A DNA stretch of 8,418 nt, from positions 1-8,418 of the forward strand of contig CABSMD010000105.1 of assembly GCA_902478725.1 (NCBI GenBank). Reading direction: 5' to 3'. Shown piece after piece: positions 7,093 to 8,418 of this stretch. The notes beneath the pieces are model-generated. The model was not told the origin of the DNA, searched no databases, and was given only the letters and a program-made list of their open reading frames with translations. The translations under genes and the position numbers were made by a program. How positions within the stretch are numbered: position 1 is the stretch's first letter; every line of letters starts with the position of its first letter. Source of the stretch: an uncultured Clostridia bacterium. Its GTDB lineage: Bacteria > Bacillota > Clostridia > HGM11514.

Positions 7093-7121
7093 ATTTTACT
7101 ACAGGGAACGCCCCTTGTCAA
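7093..7121 (-). promoter_or_regulatory. Promoter of the nitroreductase gene, overlapping the divergent promoter
   Basis: On the minus strand, TTGACA (7121-7116) and TAAAAT (7098-7093) are 17 bases apart. Transcription would start near 7086, giving a leader of about 20 bases that includes the Shine-Dalgarno AAAGGGG. Its -35 box shares five bases with the -35 of the opposite promoter. Confidence 0.8.
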
Positions 7122-7143
7122 TCCTGCAAGAGAGTGATATAAT
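7115..7143 (+). promoter_or_regulatory. Promoter of the PII-like/antiporter operon, overlapping the divergent promoter
   Basis: TTGTCA (7115-7120) and TATAAT (7138-7143) are 17 bases apart, so transcription would start near 7150, 28 bases before the ATG. The box TTGTCAA reads TTGACAA on the other strand, so one sequence serves as the -35 for both directions, and the two -10 boxes are placed symmetrically about it. Confidence 0.8.
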
Positions 7144-7177
7144 TTAAGAAAACAAATTATGGAACAGGGGGATTTTT

Positions 7178-7531
7178 ATGCGGCTGTTATTCTTTGTCAT
7201 GAACAAGACCGATAAGCTCGAAAAGCTGCTTACGGAGTTTTTACAGGCCGGTATTAAGGGTGCGACCGTGCTCTCAAGCACTGGGATGGCCCGTGTACTG
7301 ACCAGCCACGACGACGAGGAGGATATCCCTTTCCTCGGCTCTCTGCGCGCTATGCTCAACCCGGAGCGTCAAAAAAGCAACACCATCTTCGCCGTCATAG
7401 AAAACGGCCAATTGAAAACTGCGGTAGACGCCATCGAACGGGTCGTTGGAGACCTGAGCTCCAAGGACACCGGCATTGTATTCAGCTTTCCAATCGACTA
7501 TGTAAAGGGGTTACCGCAAATTGAACAATAA
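7178..7531 (+). CDS. PII-like signalling protein (P-II / ferredoxin-like fold)
   Basis: This 117-residue protein fits the PII superfamily plan. A beta-alpha-beta unit runs from LLFFVMNKTDKLEKLLTEFL to GIKGATVLSS (2-34). A loop corresponding to the T-loop covers roughly 36-67. A second unit follows, TIFAVIENGQLKTAVDAIERV (69-89), then the strand TGIVFSFPIDYVKGL (98-112). The loop is unusual: it has no tyrosine for uridylylation and carries an acidic run SHDDEEDI (43-50). That sets it apart from GlnB/GlnK and suggests a non-nitrogen sensor. ATG 7178 has AGGGGGA five bases upstream. The stop overlaps the start of a cation/proton antiporter, so the natural guess is a soluble trimeric sensor that binds a nucleotide and gates or tunes that transporter. 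The fold call is fairly safe; ligand and partner are inference. Confidence 0.75.
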   Translation: MRLLFFVMNKTDKLEKLLTEFLQAGIKGATVLSSTGMARVLTSHDDEEDIPFLGSLRAMLNPERQKSNTIFAVIENGQLKTAVDAIERVVGDLSSKDTGIVFSFPIDYVKGLPQIEQ

Positions 7532-8418
7532 GATCATCTTTGATGTAGCTATTATTTTGCTTGCCGGATTGTTATTTGGCCGGCTGGGAAAATTCGTAAA
7601 ACTACCCAATGTGACCGGCTATCTGATCGCCGGGCTGGTTTTGGGGCCTTGTGTTTTGGGAATTCTTCCCGAGGATGCAGTAAACAGCTTCTCGGTCGTT
7701 TCTGACATGGCATTGGGATTTATCGCGTTCTCCATCGGAACGGAATTTAAGCTCAGCTATTTTAAGGAGGTAGGCTGGACTCCCATTGTGCTGGCCATTA
7801 CCGAATCCCTCGGGGCCGTGTTGCTGGTTACCATCACCTTGATTTTGTTCGGAGTGGATACCCGGCTGTCGATCCTGCTCGGCGCGATCGCCGCAGCTAC
7901 GGCTCCGGCGCAAACCATTATGGTGATCAACCAATACAAAGCGAAGGGGCCGGTAACCTCCATGCTGATGAGCGTGGTCGCGCTTGACGACGCTGTGGCC
8001 CTGATCGCGTTCGGATTTGCAGCAACCATCGTGAAGGCAATGGGAGCACATGGAGCCATTTCGGTAACATCCATCCTACAGCCTTTTTATGAGGTGATCG
8101 TTTCGTTTCTGTTAGGTGCAGCAATGGCAGTGATCATGACCTTTTTTCTGCGCTGGTTCAAAAAAACACCTAACCGGATCTGCGTGCTGGTCACCTTCGT
8201 TTTTTTCGCCACCTGGATTGCCAATTTGATCGACGGCTCTCCGCTTTTGACTTGCATGGCACTGGGAGCCATGCTAACCAACGTATTTGACGATATCGAC
8301 GACGTGGCCAAGGTATCTGACGCGTTCACCCCGCCGCTTTTTATGATTTTCTTCGTTATATCCGGTGCGGGGTTCGATGTCAGGGCGATTGCAGGAATCG
8401 GCCTGATCGGAATTATTT
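7521..8418 (+). CDS. CPA2-family cation/proton antiporter (Na_H_Exchanger), partial at window end
   Basis: The visible 299 codons are unbroken and run off the window. They encode an integral membrane protein with about nine hydrophobic helices. Family marks include LPNVTGYLIAGLVLGP (28-43), the unwound-helix motif ATAPAQTIMVINQY (126-139) and VALDDAVALIAFG (153-165), whose Asp156-Asp157 pair matches the ion-binding aspartates of CPA2 exchangers. Such proteins exchange Na+ or K+ for protons across the cell membrane. The start is TTG 7521: AAAGGGG (7504-7510) lies ten bases upstream, an in-frame TAA at 7503-7505 excludes longer forms, and no ATG is near. It overlaps the PII-like gene by 11 bases, implying translational coupling. 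Any C-terminal RCK/TrkA domain would lie beyond the window, so KefB-like and NapA-like types cannot be separated. Confidence 0.92.
   Translation, partial: MNNKIIFDVAIILLAGLLFGRLGKFVKLPNVTGYLIAGLVLGPCVLGILPEDAVNSFSVVSDMALGFIAFSIGTEFKLSYFKEVGWTPIVLAITESLGAVLLVTITLILFGVDTRLSILLGAIAAATAPAQTIMVINQYKAKGPVTSMLMSVVALDDAVALIAFGFAATIVKAMGAHGAISVTSILQPFYEVIVSFLLGAAMAVIMTFFLRWFKKTPNRICVLVTFVFFATWIANLIDGSPLLTCMALGAMLTNVFDDIDDVAKVSDAFTPPLFMIFFVISGAGFDVRAIAGIGLIGII

Noticed and set aside
7602..8051. 149-residue antisense open frame in the antiporter gene
   Set aside because: Histidine/glutamine/glycine-rich composition typical of reverse-strand reading of a membrane protein; the + strand frame is an unmistakable antiporter.

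Overview
The window reads as a chromosomal segment of a Gram-positive anaerobe, most likely a Bacillota/Clostridia member (perhaps Oscillospirales). This placement is inference. It rests on GTG and TTG starts with strong purine-rich Shine-Dalgarno sites, TTGACA/TATAAT-type promoters, a DUF3343 (Se/S carrier-like) gene, and an extracellular-solute-sensing GGDEF/EAL protein of a build common in Clostridia. I see no mobile element, CRISPR array, tRNA or rRNA.

Left part (1-3562): the tail of a + strand HPt phosphotransfer protein ends at 163. A hairpin terminator follows and is shared with a long minus-strand gene. That gene encodes a secreted or membrane-anchored sensor: signal peptide, two periplasmic-binding-protein-like domains, one membrane helix, a degenerate GGDEF, an intact EAL phosphodiesterase and a C-terminal PAS-like domain. 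It is broken by a one-base frameshift near 3160-3175, exactly on a short perfect inverted repeat. A consensus promoter lies upstream.

Middle (3749-6470): typA/bipA, a ribosome-associated GTPase, has its own extended -10 promoter and a strong terminator. It is followed by a small DUF3343 protein and a two-CBS-domain protein, and the latter ends in a very stable terminator.

Right part (6521-8418): a nitroreductase-family flavoprotein on the minus strand diverges from a two-gene + strand operon encoding a PII-like protein and a CPA2-type cation/proton antiporter that runs off the window. The divergent promoters share a single palindromic -35 element, so RNA polymerase can probably occupy only one at a time. 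The antiporter starts at a TTG inside the end of the PII-like gene, which points to translational coupling and a sensor-transporter pair.

The points most worth a second look are the PII-like/antiporter pair with its shared -35 switch, and the frameshifted c-di-GMP sensor. The other genes look ordinary.
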